Of a DNA stretch of 64,000 nt, positions 1 through 9,301 are shown one piece after another (positions within the stretch are counted from its first letter, which is position 1; each line of letters starts with the position of its first letter). This stretch comes from Marixanthomonas sp. SCSIO 43207 (GTDB lineage: Bacteria > Bacteroidota > Bacteroidia > Flavobacteriales > Flavobacteriaceae). A model generated the notes under the pieces. That model ran no database searches. It worked only from the letters and a program-made list of their open reading frames with translations, and was not told the DNA's origin. The stretch covers positions 744,001 to 808,000 of the forward strand of contig NZ_CP063203.1 of assembly GCF_019904255.1 (NCBI RefSeq). The letters run 5' to 3'. A program made the translations under genes and the position numbers.

Positions 1-1456
1 ATTCTGGCGATAAGAAATTGATAGCCACATCCTTACTGAAAAAGTTATACCGAGAATTAAGGCCGATACTCCAATAAAATCCTTTATCAATATAGTAATT
101 GAAGTTGTAACGAATATTATCACCCACAACAAAATCAAAAGAAGCAATGTCGTTATTGGTAAAAACTCGTTTTCTAGTTACGTTCATTAAGGCCGCTGTA
201 CCATAAAGATCGTCATAATGAGCTCCAAGTCTAATTGACATTTTAGATTCACTTTCTCTTATGGTAAAAACAATTTTATATGTCTCGTCTTCATTTTTGA
301 CCAAGCGGTAATTAATGTCTTGAAAATTTCCGGTGGCAGATAAGTTGTTAACCCCTTCGTTAAATCGCTCGTAGGTGATGTCTGCAGGGACTTTTAATTT
401 CAGTTTTCCTAAAATGTAAGCTCGAGTATAATTTTCATTACCTTGAATTTCGACTGTATTGATATAGATTGAGTTTTTCTTAAAAAAATCTACTTTTTGT
501 TTGCGGGTTGTTGTTTGTTTTGAAGCAATTTTATCAAGCTCTGCGCGTAATGTGTTGGCTTCATCTACTCCTGCTTGTATTATTTTATCACCTTCATTAA
601 AAGAAACCACAGTAAAATCATTAATATTTGGATTGATGTAGAGATCTGTTCTTTCTCGTTTTTCTACCATGTCTTCAATAGTGCGGTAATTATTAATCTG
701 TACCAATACATCAAAGGCAGATTTTAGTTTTTTTCGGGTTTTCAAACTATCTTGAACATCTACACCTATTACTACATCAACCCCTTTGTTACGCACCTCA
801 TCAACAGGATAATTATTTACAACGCCACCATCTACATATACTGTATCATTAATAACTACGGGTGAAAATAATGAAGGCAATGCTCCGCTGGCAGTAATTG
901 CACGAGGTAAATATCCCTTATCAATTATTACCTCCTTTCCTGTCTCTACATTGGTTGCGATACAGAAAAAAGGAATAGGTAGTTTATCAAAGTCTCGTAT
1001 ATCACTTACATGGAGGGTAAGTTTTGACAACAAATTATATACATTTTGTCCTTTGGAAAGCCCAGAAGGGAACCCTATTTGAAAATGATCAAAAGGAAGT
1101 GTAATTGCGTATTTTTCAGATTCATCTTTTTCATAAAAGGTTTTTGCGCTTCGCGGAATATCATCTTGAATTAAAGTATTAAAATCAACTTCATTAAAAA
1201 TTGAATCTAATTGATTGGCCGAATAACCCGAAGCATACAAAGCTCCTACAATTGCTCCCATACTCGTACCACCTATATAATCTACTCGTATGCCGGATTC
1301 TTCAATTACCTTTAAAGCGCCAATATGAGCTAAGCCTTTGGCACCACCACCACTAAGCACCAATCCTACTTTCAAGTCTTTTTGGGCCTCCTCTTGATCT
1401 TGAGAAAGAACAACTCCTGAAAAAAATATAAATGCTATGATTAAAAATTGTTTCAT
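1..1456 (-). CDS. Patatin-like phospholipase with C-terminal POTRA and barrel region (partial, 3' end outside window)
   Basis: The N terminus is a signal peptide (MKQFLIIAFIFFSGVVLSQ). A patatin domain follows, with the oxyanion motif SGGGAKG, the nucleophile motif GGTSMG and the catalytic-Asp motif VDGG. After about residue 310 a POTRA-like segment (INTVEIQGNENYTR...) and then barrel-like strands run to the window edge. This patatin-POTRA-barrel order is that of type Vd autotransporters (PlpD family), so the enzyme is inferred to be a lipolytic acyl hydrolase carried at the outer membrane. At least 485 residues are visible; the C terminus lies before base 1. The start ATG (1456-1454) overlaps the uvrC stop by one base (TGATG), so the two genes are probably translationally coupled and transcribed from the uvrC promoter. 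The lipase assignment is firm; the topology is inferred. Confidence 0.88.
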   Translation of the reverse strand, partial: MKQFLIIAFIFFSGVVLSQDQEEAQKDLKVGLVLSGGGAKGLAHIGALKVIEESGIRVDYIGGTSMGAIVGALYASGYSANQLDSIFNEVDFNTLIQDDIPRSAKTFYEKDESEKYAITLPFDHFQIGFPSGLSKGQNVYNLLSKLTLHVSDIRDFDKLPIPFFCIATNVETGKEVIIDKGYLPRAITASGALPSLFSPVVINDTVYVDGGVVNNYPVDEVRNKGVDVVIGVDVQDSLKTRKKLKSAFDVLVQINNYRTIEDMVEKRERTDLYINPNINDFTVVSFNEGDKIIQAGVDEANTLRAELDKIASKQTTTRKQKVDFFKKNSIYINTVEIQGNENYTRAYILGKLKLKVPADITYERFNEGVNNLSATGNFQDINYRLVKNEDETYKIVFTIRESESKMSIRLGAHYDDLYGTAALMNVTRKRVFTNNDIASFDFVVGDNIRYNFNYYIDKGFYWSIGLNSRYNFFSKDVAINFLSPE

Positions 1457-3249
1457 CAACTTTGCTGAAAATGGGTTATAATTTTTTTTGCTCTACTTGT
1501 TCCTACTACATCTGCCAATTCATCAAAACTTGCTTGTTGTATACGTTTGGTACTTTTAAATTGTTTGAGTAATTGCAAAACTGTTTTTTCTCCTATTCCG
1601 GGGATGGTTTCTAAAACTGTATCTAGTGCTTGTTTACTGCGTTTATCACGATGAAAAGTAATACCAAATCTATGAGCTTCGTTTCGTAATTGCTGAATTA
1701 TTTTTAAAGTTTCACTTTTCTTATCTAAGTATAACGGAATAGGATCATCCGGATAAAACAACTCTTCTAGCCGCTTTGCGATACCTATGATGGCAATCTT
1801 TCCGCGTAAATCAAGTTTTTCCAAACTTTTTAAAGCAGAAGATAATTGTCCCTTTCCTCCATCTATGATGATTAATTGTGGTAAAGGTTGCTCTTCTTCT
1901 TTTAATCTTTTGTAGCGGCGGTAAACCACTTCTTCCATCGAAGCAAAATCATCTGGACCCTTAACTGTTTTAATATTAAATTTACGATAGTCCTTTTTGC
2001 TTGGTTTTCCATTTTTGAAAACTACACAGGCAGCCACAGGATTGGATCCTTGAATATTACTATTATCAAAACATTCTATGTGACGAGGCTCTTCGCTTAG
2101 TCGCAAATCTTTTTTCATTTGAGCCATAATACGGTTTTCATGGCGATCGGGGTCAACAATTTTAGCTTGTTTAAAACGCTCCATTCTGTAATACTTTGCG
2201 TTTCTTAGTGATAGATCTAAAATTTTCTTTTTGTCACCCACTTTTGGAATATGAACTTTTATACCTTCCTCTGTTTCAATTTTAAAAGGAAGATACAACT
2301 CTTTTGATTGTGAGTTAAAACGTTGTCTAAGTTCTACTACTGCCAAGGTTAATAACTCTTTGTCACTCTCTTGTAGCTTTTTCTTTATTTCTAAAGTGTG
2401 AGAACGAATGATACTTCCGAAAGAAATTTGAAGAAAATTTATATACCCATAACTCTCATCTGAAACGATGGAAAATACATCTACATTGTTAATTTTTGGG
2501 TTAACAACCGTACTTTTTACTTGATAGTTTTCTAGCACATCAATTTTTTCTTTTACCCGTTGAGCATCTTCAAACTTTAAATCTGCTGCAAATTGTTTCA
2601 TTTGGGTTTTAAATTGATTGAGTGAGTCTTTAAAATTACCTTTTATAATATTGCGAATGGCTTGAATGTTACCATTGTAATCTGCCTCAGTTTGTTTTCC
2701 TTCACAAGGCCCTATGCAATTTCCTAAATGGTATTCTAGGCAAACTTTGTATTTATCATTTCGTATTTTTTCTTCGGCCAGATCATAATTGCAGGTGCGT
2801 AAAGGGTATAATCCTCGTATTAAATCTAGCAAGGTGTGCACAGTTTTCATACTGGTGTAAGGCCCAAAATATTCTGAACCATCTTTGATCAACCGTCTAG
2901 TAGGAAACACTCTAGGAAAACGCTCATTCTTGATACAAATCCAAGGATACGACTTGTCATCTTTCAACAATACATTGTACCGTGGTTGGTATTTTTTTAT
3001 CAAGTTGTTTTCTAGTAATAAAGCGTCAGTTTCGGTAGCAACTACTATATGTTTAATGGTCTTTATCTTTTTAACCAATAACCGTGTACGTGCATTATCG
3101 TGCTGTTTGGTAAAATAAGACGCTACTCTTTTTTTAAGATTTTTTGCTTTACCTACATACAGCAACTTATTATTTTTGTCATAATATTGATACACTCCCG
3201 GTGAGTTGGGGAGAGTAGAAATTTGTAGTTGTACTGAAGCTTCAGACAT
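1456..3249 (-). CDS. uvrC: UvrABC excinuclease subunit C
   Basis: UvrC makes the 3' and 5' incisions around bulky DNA lesions held by UvrA/UvrB. The 597 residues are normal length. In order: a GIY-YIG nuclease domain (residues about 12-95, with PGVYQYY and LLYVGKAKNL), a Cys cluster near 170-185 (CLEYHLGNCIGPC), a UVR/UvrB-binding helix pair near 210-245, an RNase H-like 5' nuclease domain (IECFDNSNIQG, IIIDGGKGQ) and tandem helix-hairpin-helix motifs at the C terminus (LETIPGIGEKT). The gene leads a two-gene unit with the patatin gene (1-bp stop/start overlap). A TATCTTTG element ends 4 nt before the ATG, so the transcript may be leaderless. Confidence 0.97.
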   Translation of the reverse strand: MSEASVQLQISTLPNSPGVYQYYDKNNKLLYVGKAKNLKKRVASYFTKQHDNARTRLLVKKIKTIKHIVVATETDALLLENNLIKKYQPRYNVLLKDDKSYPWICIKNERFPRVFPTRRLIKDGSEYFGPYTSMKTVHTLLDLIRGLYPLRTCNYDLAEEKIRNDKYKVCLEYHLGNCIGPCEGKQTEADYNGNIQAIRNIIKGNFKDSLNQFKTQMKQFAADLKFEDAQRVKEKIDVLENYQVKSTVVNPKINNVDVFSIVSDESYGYINFLQISFGSIIRSHTLEIKKKLQESDKELLTLAVVELRQRFNSQSKELYLPFKIETEEGIKVHIPKVGDKKKILDLSLRNAKYYRMERFKQAKIVDPDRHENRIMAQMKKDLRLSEEPRHIECFDNSNIQGSNPVAACVVFKNGKPSKKDYRKFNIKTVKGPDDFASMEEVVYRRYKRLKEEEQPLPQLIIIDGGKGQLSSALKSLEKLDLRGKIAIIGIAKRLEELFYPDDPIPLYLDKKSETLKIIQQLRNEAHRFGITFHRDKRSKQALDTVLETIPGIGEKTVLQLLKQFKSTKRIQQASFDELADVVGTSRAKKIITHFQQS

Positions 3250-3253
3250 AGTT

Positions 3254-3261
3254 CAAAGATA
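3254..3261 (-). promoter_or_regulatory. Bacteroidota -7 element (TATCTTTG) of uvrC
   Basis: TATCTTTG matches the TAnnTTTG consensus on the minus strand. It is followed by AACT and then the uvrC ATG. No clear TTG is visible at the -33 position. The predicted transcription start falls on or next to the A of ATG. Confidence 0.45.
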
Positions 3262-3299
3262 GTTGCAATTTTGTACTTTCGCTTTGCTAAAAACTACGA

Positions 3300-3328
3300 A
3301 ATTTTGTTAAGAAAGGGTTAAACAAATT
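3300..3328. promoter_or_regulatory. Imperfect inverted repeat upstream of the His-rich protein/TonB receptor pair
   Basis: AATTTTGTTAA (3300-3310) and TTAAACAAATT (3318-3328) form an inverted repeat with 9 of 11 pairs matching and a 7-nt spacer. It lies about 60 bp before the start of the His-rich gene. It could be an operator for a metal regulator, but the region is A/T-rich and chance is possible. Confidence 0.25.
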
Positions 3329-3389
3329 CAGATAAAAAATCCTTTTTCCATTTATTTGCGTAATCTCTTATATATAATGTGCCGGTTTA

Positions 3390-3806
3390 ATGAGAAACAG
3401 ATTTTTTTTAACGTATTTAAAGAAGAGATTTATTCTTATACTGGCATTGTTATACCTTTTTAATCCGCTACATAAACCATTGGCAGATGGATTTCATAAA
3501 CTCTCACACGCCTTAACACACACTAGTACCGGCCACCAGCACAATCTAGATCACAAACTAGGTAGAGAACATAGTCATGATCACGAGTTTATTTCATTTT
3601 TTTCGCGTTTATTTTCAAATGACGATACCCCATCTGATAAGAATATCGTGATTGAGAGTAAGTATGACAAACATATATTACAGCAGGTTGCCCTCTTAAA
3701 AAAAACAACTTATGAAGTAATAGAGCATCAGTTTTTTTATGAAAATTCTATTTATAAAGCTGAACTTTCTGTAAAAACACCTCCTCCCAAACGTAGGCTT
3801 TCATAA
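3390..3806 (+). CDS. Small His-rich exported or membrane-anchored protein, putative metal binding
   Basis: 138 residues of unknown family. A basic N terminus is followed by one hydrophobic segment (residues about 12-26), so it is either exported or anchored in the inner membrane. Residues about 35-66 are rich in His and Asp, including THTSTGHQH and EHSHDHE, a composition typical of zinc or copper binding. The C terminus is basic (KTPPPKRRLS). It is followed 66 bp later, on the same strand, by a TonB receptor that also carries His-rich stretches, which suggests a joint role in metal uptake or sensing. No enzymatic motif is seen. Function is inferred only from composition and neighbourhood. Confidence 0.7.
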   Translation: MRNRFFLTYLKKRFILILALLYLFNPLHKPLADGFHKLSHALTHTSTGHQHNLDHKLGREHSHDHEFISFFSRLFSNDDTPSDKNIVIESKYDKHILQQVALLKKTTYEVIEHQFFYENSIYKAELSVKTPPPKRRLS

Positions 3807-3872
3807 ACAGCTTTCAAGTTTCAGGAAAAATTATTCTGAAACCAATTACGCATTTCAAAAAAATTAAAATAT

Positions 3873-6095
3873 ATGAAACCTATTCTTTTAGGGATAGCAC
3901 TTTTATGCTCTGTTTTTGCACATTCGCAAAATATAACAGGTAAAGTGCAAAGCCCTAATGGCAAACCTCTTGAGGATGTTGTCGTTTTTAACAAAAATTC
4001 CGGAAGCCATACACATACAGACGCTTCGGGAACATTCACTTTATCAAATAACACGGTTAATGATGAAGTTAACATTTCACATCTAGGATATGAAAGTGTT
4101 ACTTTCTCAGTAAAAGAAGAAAATTTTACTTCTGAAGTAACTATTGTATTAAAAGATGCATCGGTAAGCCTGCAACAAATAGTTATCACACCTAGCGTGA
4201 ATACATTGAGCCAAATTACCAATGTAGACTTAGAAACCAACCCGGTAAAATCATCTCAAGAAATTTTGAGAAAAGTTCCCGGTCTTTTTATAGGTCAACA
4301 TGCCGGTGGCGGTAAAGCGGAGCAAATATTTCTTCGCGGTTTTGATATTGATCACGGAACAGACATTAGTCTTTCTGTAGATGGTATGCCGGTAAACATG
4401 GTATCGCATGCTCACGGTCAAGGGTATAGTGATTTACACTTTTTAATACCTGAAACTATTGAGAATATTGAGTTTGGCAAAGGGCCTTATTATGCTGACC
4501 ACGGAGACTTCACTACAGCGGGTTTTGTTGATTTTAGAACAAAAAACCGCATAGATAACAGTTCTATTTCGGTAGAATATGGTGATTTTAACTCCTTTAG
4601 GACTGTAGGGATGTTTAAAGTGCTTGATACTGAAAAGAGCAACGCTTACCTTGCTACATCGTTAAACACTTTTGACGGACCTTTTGATTCTCCTCAAAAT
4701 TTTAATCGATATAACGTGATGGGGAAATTCAATTTTCAGTTACCTGGTGATCAACATGTAAGTTTAACCGCATCACATTTCCAAAGCAAATGGGATGCTT
4801 CGGGCCAGATACCGCAACGAGCTGTTGATGCTGGAATTATTGATCGTTTTGGCGCTATTGATGATACTGAAGGTGGTAATACCAGCCGAACAAACGTGAT
4901 ACTGAATCACACCAAAATTATTTCGTCTACCCAAAAGCTGGAAAGCACAGCTTATGTGACGCATTATGATTTTGAGTTATACTCAAACTTCACGTTCTTT
5001 CTAGAAGATCCTATTAACGGTGATCAAATAAAGCAACAAGAAGACCGTAGCTTGTTTGGTTTTAAAACGGCATACTCAGAAAAATTAAAGGCCAATGCTT
5101 TTGATTTTGAATATACTGCCGGTGGTGGTGTACGCTATGATGATGTAAACGATGTACAATTATCAAGAACCAAAAACAGAGATGAGCTTCTTGAACGATT
5201 GGCTTTTGGTAATGTAGATCAAATCAATGCCTTTGGATTTGTAAATACCGAGTTTGACTTCGGAAACTTTAAAATTAATCCAGCTTTACGCTTAGATTAC
5301 TTTAAGTTTGATTATGAAAATTTCTTAACCGAAACTTATGATAATAAAAGTGAAACTAAAGTTTTTGCCAGTCCTAAGTTGAATGTAAGTTACAGTCCTA
5401 ACCGTAATTTACAATTATTTGCAAAAACCGGTATAGGCTTTCATTCAAACGATAGCCGTGTGGTTGTAGCAAATAGTGGTGAAGATATTTTACCCGCCGC
5501 TTATGGAGCAGACTTGGGAGCTATCTATAAAATAACAGACCGCTTGATTGTAAATTCTGCTGTTTGGGCTCTATTTTTAGACCAAGAATTTGTTTACGTG
5601 GGTGATGCCGCAATTGTTGAACCTAGCGGAAAAACACGTAGAATGGGTGTAGATTTTGGTTTGCGATATGAAGCTACCGAGTGGATGTACCTCTTTGGAG
5701 ATATAAATTACACCTATGCTCGCAGCACCGAAGAGCCAGAGGGAGAAGATTACATTCCTTTAGCACCAGATTTAACCTCAACCGGAGGAATTGCTTTTGA
5801 TAACATAGGTAATTTTTCTGGCGGTTTAAACTACCGTTATATAAAGGATAGACCTGCAAACGAGGACAATAGTATTGTTGCCGAAGGTTATTTTGTAACT
5901 GATTTTAATGTTAATTACACCTATAAAAACATAGTTTTTGGTGTTATAATTGAAAATTTATTTGATACAGAATGGAATGAAACACAATTTGCTACAGAAA
6001 GTAGATTGTTTAACGAACCTGAATCTGTTGAAGAAATTCATTTTACACCAGGAACTCCTTTCTTTATTAGAGGAAAAGTGACGGTTAATTTTTAA
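3873..6095 (+). CDS. TonB-dependent outer-membrane receptor, possibly for a transition metal
   Basis: 740 residues. A signal peptide (residues 1-19) precedes a CarboxypepD_reg-like beta-sandwich (about 20-95; VQSPNGKPLEDVVVFN), then a TonB plug (about 110-215; DGMPVNMVSHAHGQGYSD) and a 22-strand type barrel ending in the aromatic FIRGKVTVNF. The plug and the beta-sandwich are marked by His (GSHTHTDASG, DIDHGTD, SHAHGQGY, ADHGDF), which resembles zinc/copper receptors more than SusC glycan receptors. No SusD-like gene follows. With the His-rich small protein upstream it forms a likely two-gene transcript, closed by a hairpin terminator shared with recO. TonB-dependent transport is firm; the metal substrate is inferred. 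Confidence 0.9.
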   Translation: MKPILLGIALLCSVFAHSQNITGKVQSPNGKPLEDVVVFNKNSGSHTHTDASGTFTLSNNTVNDEVNISHLGYESVTFSVKEENFTSEVTIVLKDASVSLQQIVITPSVNTLSQITNVDLETNPVKSSQEILRKVPGLFIGQHAGGGKAEQIFLRGFDIDHGTDISLSVDGMPVNMVSHAHGQGYSDLHFLIPETIENIEFGKGPYYADHGDFTTAGFVDFRTKNRIDNSSISVEYGDFNSFRTVGMFKVLDTEKSNAYLATSLNTFDGPFDSPQNFNRYNVMGKFNFQLPGDQHVSLTASHFQSKWDASGQIPQRAVDAGIIDRFGAIDDTEGGNTSRTNVILNHTKIISSTQKLESTAYVTHYDFELYSNFTFFLEDPINGDQIKQQEDRSLFGFKTAYSEKLKANAFDFEYTAGGGVRYDDVNDVQLSRTKNRDELLERLAFGNVDQINAFGFVNTEFDFGNFKINPALRLDYFKFDYENFLTETYDNKSETKVFASPKLNVSYSPNRNLQLFAKTGIGFHSNDSRVVVANSGEDILPAAYGADLGAIYKITDRLIVNSAVWALFLDQEFVYVGDAAIVEPSGKTRRMGVDFGLRYEATEWMYLFGDINYTYARSTEEPEGEDYIPLAPDLTSTGGIAFDNIGNFSGGLNYRYIKDRPANEDNSIVAEGYFVTDFNVNYTYKNIVFGVIIENLFDTEWNETQFATESRLFNEPESVEEIHFTPGTPFFIRGKVTVNF

Positions 6096-6124
6096 TAGAA
6101 TATTGAGTCAAAACAAAAAAAAAT

Positions 6125-6156
6125 GCACAGTGTTTTTAAAATGCTGTGCTTTTTTA
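6125..6156. terminator. Bidirectional intrinsic terminator between TonB receptor and recO
   Basis: GCACAG (6125-6130) pairs with CTGTGC (6144-6149) around a 13-nt loop. A T run (6150-6155) follows on the plus strand, and a run of A before it gives a T run on the minus strand. It overlaps the recO stop codon and serves both convergent units. Confidence 0.75.
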
Positions 6157-6873
6157 ATTAAACAGCTGTTGAAGCACCGCTAAAGATTTTGGAGTTTTAA
6201 AGCCTTGTGAATGATAGTGGTAATAGTTTAAAAGTAAATTTAAGGTTGCCGTTCTAGTTTGTTTCTGAAGTTTAATTTCTGAAAAGGTTGAAAAATCTTG
6301 ATTAAAAAATTGTTTTAAAGCTTCAACTTCAGGGCCTTCTTCAGAAAAATGATCATTAAATTGTTTTTCAAAACTACCTTCTTGAATATTAAAATAAGGA
6401 TAGTCTACGTTTGAATCATCGGGATAAAAACCTAAGTATTGAGAAAGTTTCAGAAGAAAAAGAATGTGAAAGTTTGCATAGGTTTCATGTAAGTCTAGCC
6501 ATTGAAAAGCATAACTCAAAAACTGAAAAAGCTGAGGGTTGGGTTCTTCTTCTTTAATGGTGCTTTTTAAAATTTCTGAACAAAACATAACCAATGATGA
6601 TTTGAGTACATCGCTATGTAAGGTTTGATAAGGATACACGATTTTTGCTTCCTTTATGTATTCTAGTGTTCCTTTGTTTTTATGATTAGCTATAAGTTCT
6701 AGTTGTGATAAAGGCTGAAAAAAAGAAGTGCGTAACTTTCCTTTTTTTGATTTAAGAATGTTGCGAAGCATATAACTTTTCATACCGTCTACTTCAGTAA
6801 AGCAACTTACAATTAAATCTGCTTCGGCATAACGTAATGAAGAAATAACGATAGCTTTTGTGGTGACTATCAT
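6154..6873 (-). CDS. recO: DNA repair protein RecO
   Basis: RecO anneals single strands and helps RecR load RecA onto SSB-coated gaps. The 239 residues include the typical N-terminal OB fold (TKAIVISSLRYAEADLIVSCFTE, starting at residue 5) and the helical C-terminal part. The zinc-finger Cys quartet of many RecO proteins is absent. The start ATG overlaps the porZ stop by one base (TAATG), so recO is translationally coupled to porZ. Confidence 0.93.
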   Translation of the reverse strand: MIVTTKAIVISSLRYAEADLIVSCFTEVDGMKSYMLRNILKSKKGKLRTSFFQPLSQLELIANHKNKGTLEYIKEAKIVYPYQTLHSDVLKSSLVMFCSEILKSTIKEEEPNPQLFQFLSYAFQWLDLHETYANFHILFLLKLSQYLGFYPDDSNVDYPYFNIQEGSFEKQFNDHFSEEGPEVEALKQFFNQDFSTFSEIKLQKQTRTATLNLLLNYYHYHSQGFKTPKSLAVLQQLFN

Positions 6874-9179
6874 TACCGTACTACCATTATTTTTGCAACT
6901 TTAGTCTCGAGTGCATCTTCGGTACTTATTAATACTAAATATACTCCAGATGCAACTTTATATTTACCAAAGGCTTTGGTATCCCATTGAATGCTTCCGC
7001 CTTCACTGGTATCTTCAAAAACAAGGTTGCCTTCAATATCGGTAATTTTAACTGTTGCATTTGCTGTGAGACCGTCAATGGTTACGTTGCCATTAAATCC
7101 AGGACGTACGGGATTGGGGTAGGCATATACATTATCAAGGTTATCCCTTGGAGCTGTTGCTGTTCCGTTATAAGAAACCAATCCTTGGTTTGTAGCGATA
7201 TACACAACACCACTAAATTCATCTATAGCAATATCTTGAATGTTATTTGACGGAAGTGGAGAATTGTCTTTTGTAAAGCGTAAAAGCGTTTCTTGTCCGT
7301 TTGAAGAAACATAAAACACTCCCGAGTTACCTGTTGCTATCCATTTATTATTTGAGCCATCTACAACAATTTGAGTGATAGATTGTTCAAAAAGTAATTC
7401 TTGCGGCACTCCGTCTTCTACAATTATTATTTCTTGAGCTTGAACATTTGAGTCTTCTTCAAAAAAGCCGCTAGTGTTAAAAAGTACTCTCAGACCTTCA
7501 AAAGTACCAATCCATAACCTGTTTTGTTTATCTAGGGCCAATGCTCTTATATAAACACTAGGCAAATTACCGTTTCCTTCACCTTCGGTGATTCTGTTAA
7601 ATCTGTTTTGGTTGATATCATACCCGGCTAAGCCGCTCTGGGCGGTACCAAAAAACACATATCCTTGATTACTGGTTTCTACTTCGGTTAAAGCGATTTC
7701 ATTATCTGTATTTACAATAGAACTTACGTCAATACGTTGAAATTGTCCTTCTGGTGTTCTTCTTATAAGTCCTTCTGCAATTCTGGATTGTGTAAACCAA
7801 AGGTTACCTTGATTGTCATAATCCATTCCAAAAAGCCTTATCCCTTCAGCTTCTGGTGTTGATCCATCTGTAAAAGTAATTTCGAGCGGGCTATTAGATT
7901 CATCATAAAGTGTAGTGGGTTCTTGACCTTCAATCTGCAACAAGCCTCTTTGATAAGAGGTCATAAACACTTCTTCTGTATTATTGGGATTGATTTTTAC
8001 GCGTACTAAATCATTAACATCTTTGCCAAATTTAGTTTCAATATCTTCATATGAAATATTGGTCCATTCTCCTTCTCTGAAATTGCTAATTCCTTTAAAA
8101 GTCAACGGAAAGGGATTAAACGTTACGCTTATATCACCATAATTAACCCAAAGCTGTCCCGGAGAGGCATCAATACTAAAACTTTGATTTGATAAAGGCC
8201 CATCGGGTAATACTTGATTGGCTTGATTGCTATCAAATGGAACTTCAAGAACTCCTTGTGCTGAAGTTCCTAGGTAAAATGTATTATTAAAAGAATAACC
8301 TGATAAAAGTTCATAATTGTAATCTGGTAAAGAACTTAAACTTGCTTCTTGTTGAAAACCTTGACTATAAGCTTGAATTGATGTATTGGTCGTTATAGTT
8401 AACATATCATTGGCACTTTGAAAATCTATAACCGAACTTGAAAAGTTTTGTACATTATCTATATTTCCATTTGGGTTTAACCTAAAAACCCTGTTACCGT
8501 TATTTACAATATATAATTCTGATCCTAGTTTTTGTATTCCTTTAAAGTTTCCGCCTTGAATGGTATTCCATTGTTGAAAATCAATTAAATTTTCGCTAGC
8601 TACCAAAGCTCTTTTAATTCCATTGGTTGTAGTAGCTGCAAAGATGTATGGTTCAGAAACGGTTACTTGATTAATATTAATTTGCGAACCGCCCGGCCCT
8701 ATAAAGTAAGAGTCACCAAACTCTAATGTTGCTAAGTTGTATACTGAAATACCATATTCAGTAGATATATATACTACATCGTTGTACTCATAGAAGTTAT
8801 TAATTCTTTTTTGATCGGGTGGTATTACTTGTTTATCCAAAATATCTACAACGGTCAATACGTTTTCTTCACCGTCTTGAACAATTTCTATCAGGCCGTT
8901 TTCATAACCAATTACAAGTAAATTGTGTGTAGTACTGTAGTGAATTGTTGAAATAATTTCTCCTGAAAGACCATTGATAGTAGAAATTGTTTCAATTTCA
9001 TTTGTGCTTAAATCATATGTAAAAATAGCATTTTCTGAAGCAGCGTAAATTCTATCATTTCCTTGAGAAATATCTTTAACCGAATTATACGAAAAATAAC
9101 CCGTCCACGAACTTTCAAAATTTTGTGCAAATCCTAAAAAGCCAATAAAAAAAAGAATGGTGGTTAAAATATATTTCAT
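6873..9179 (-). CDS. porZ: Type IX secretion system protein PorZ (two beta-propellers plus T9SS C-terminal domain)
   Basis: PorZ is a surface component of the Bacteroidota type IX secretion attachment complex. In Porphyromonas it binds anionic LPS and supplies it to the sortase PorU. The 768 residues have a signal peptide (1-18), two successive beta-propeller regions with repeats such as RIYAASENAIFTYD and LWIGTFEGLRV, and a C-terminal T9SS sorting domain (YPNPVRPGFNG... ending KVAKIMVVR). The pairing with recO is common in Bacteroidota and supports PorZ over a generic two-component-propeller protein. No other T9SS gene lies nearby, as expected for this scattered system. Confidence 0.85.
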   Translation of the reverse strand: MKYILTTILFFIGFLGFAQNFESSWTGYFSYNSVKDISQGNDRIYAASENAIFTYDLSTNEIETISTINGLSGEIISTIHYSTTHNLLVIGYENGLIEIVQDGEENVLTVVDILDKQVIPPDQKRINNFYEYNDVVYISTEYGISVYNLATLEFGDSYFIGPGGSQININQVTVSEPYIFAATTTNGIKRALVASENLIDFQQWNTIQGGNFKGIQKLGSELYIVNNGNRVFRLNPNGNIDNVQNFSSSVIDFQSANDMLTITTNTSIQAYSQGFQQEASLSSLPDYNYELLSGYSFNNTFYLGTSAQGVLEVPFDSNQANQVLPDGPLSNQSFSIDASPGQLWVNYGDISVTFNPFPLTFKGISNFREGEWTNISYEDIETKFGKDVNDLVRVKINPNNTEEVFMTSYQRGLLQIEGQEPTTLYDESNSPLEITFTDGSTPEAEGIRLFGMDYDNQGNLWFTQSRIAEGLIRRTPEGQFQRIDVSSIVNTDNEIALTEVETSNQGYVFFGTAQSGLAGYDINQNRFNRITEGEGNGNLPSVYIRALALDKQNRLWIGTFEGLRVLFNTSGFFEEDSNVQAQEIIIVEDGVPQELLFEQSITQIVVDGSNNKWIATGNSGVFYVSSNGQETLLRFTKDNSPLPSNNIQDIAIDEFSGVVYIATNQGLVSYNGTATAPRDNLDNVYAYPNPVRPGFNGNVTIDGLTANATVKITDIEGNLVFEDTSEGGSIQWDTKAFGKYKVASGVYLVLISTEDALETKVAKIMVVR

Positions 9180-9244
9180 ACAGAAAACTTTATCAAAAAA
9201 TATAACACATTAAAATTGCATTTATTGCGGCAATTTAATGAAAA

Positions 9245-9274
9245 AAGGCTGTTGACAAACAAATCAACAGCCTT
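9245..9274 (-). terminator. Intrinsic terminator of gdhA
   Basis: A perfect 11-bp stem, AAGGCTGTTGA with TCAACAGCCTT, around an 8-nt loop. On the minus strand it is followed by TTTTTT. It lies 27 bp after the gdhA stop and insulates porZ. Confidence 0.85.
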
Positions 9275-9301
9275 AATTAAATCAATTTATATATTCATTT
9301 T

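Noticed and set aside
3821-4240. 139-codon reading frame antisense to the start of the first TonB receptor gene
   Set aside because: It lies opposite a clearly coding N terminus (signal peptide and sandwich domain), has no promoter element and no protein-like features.
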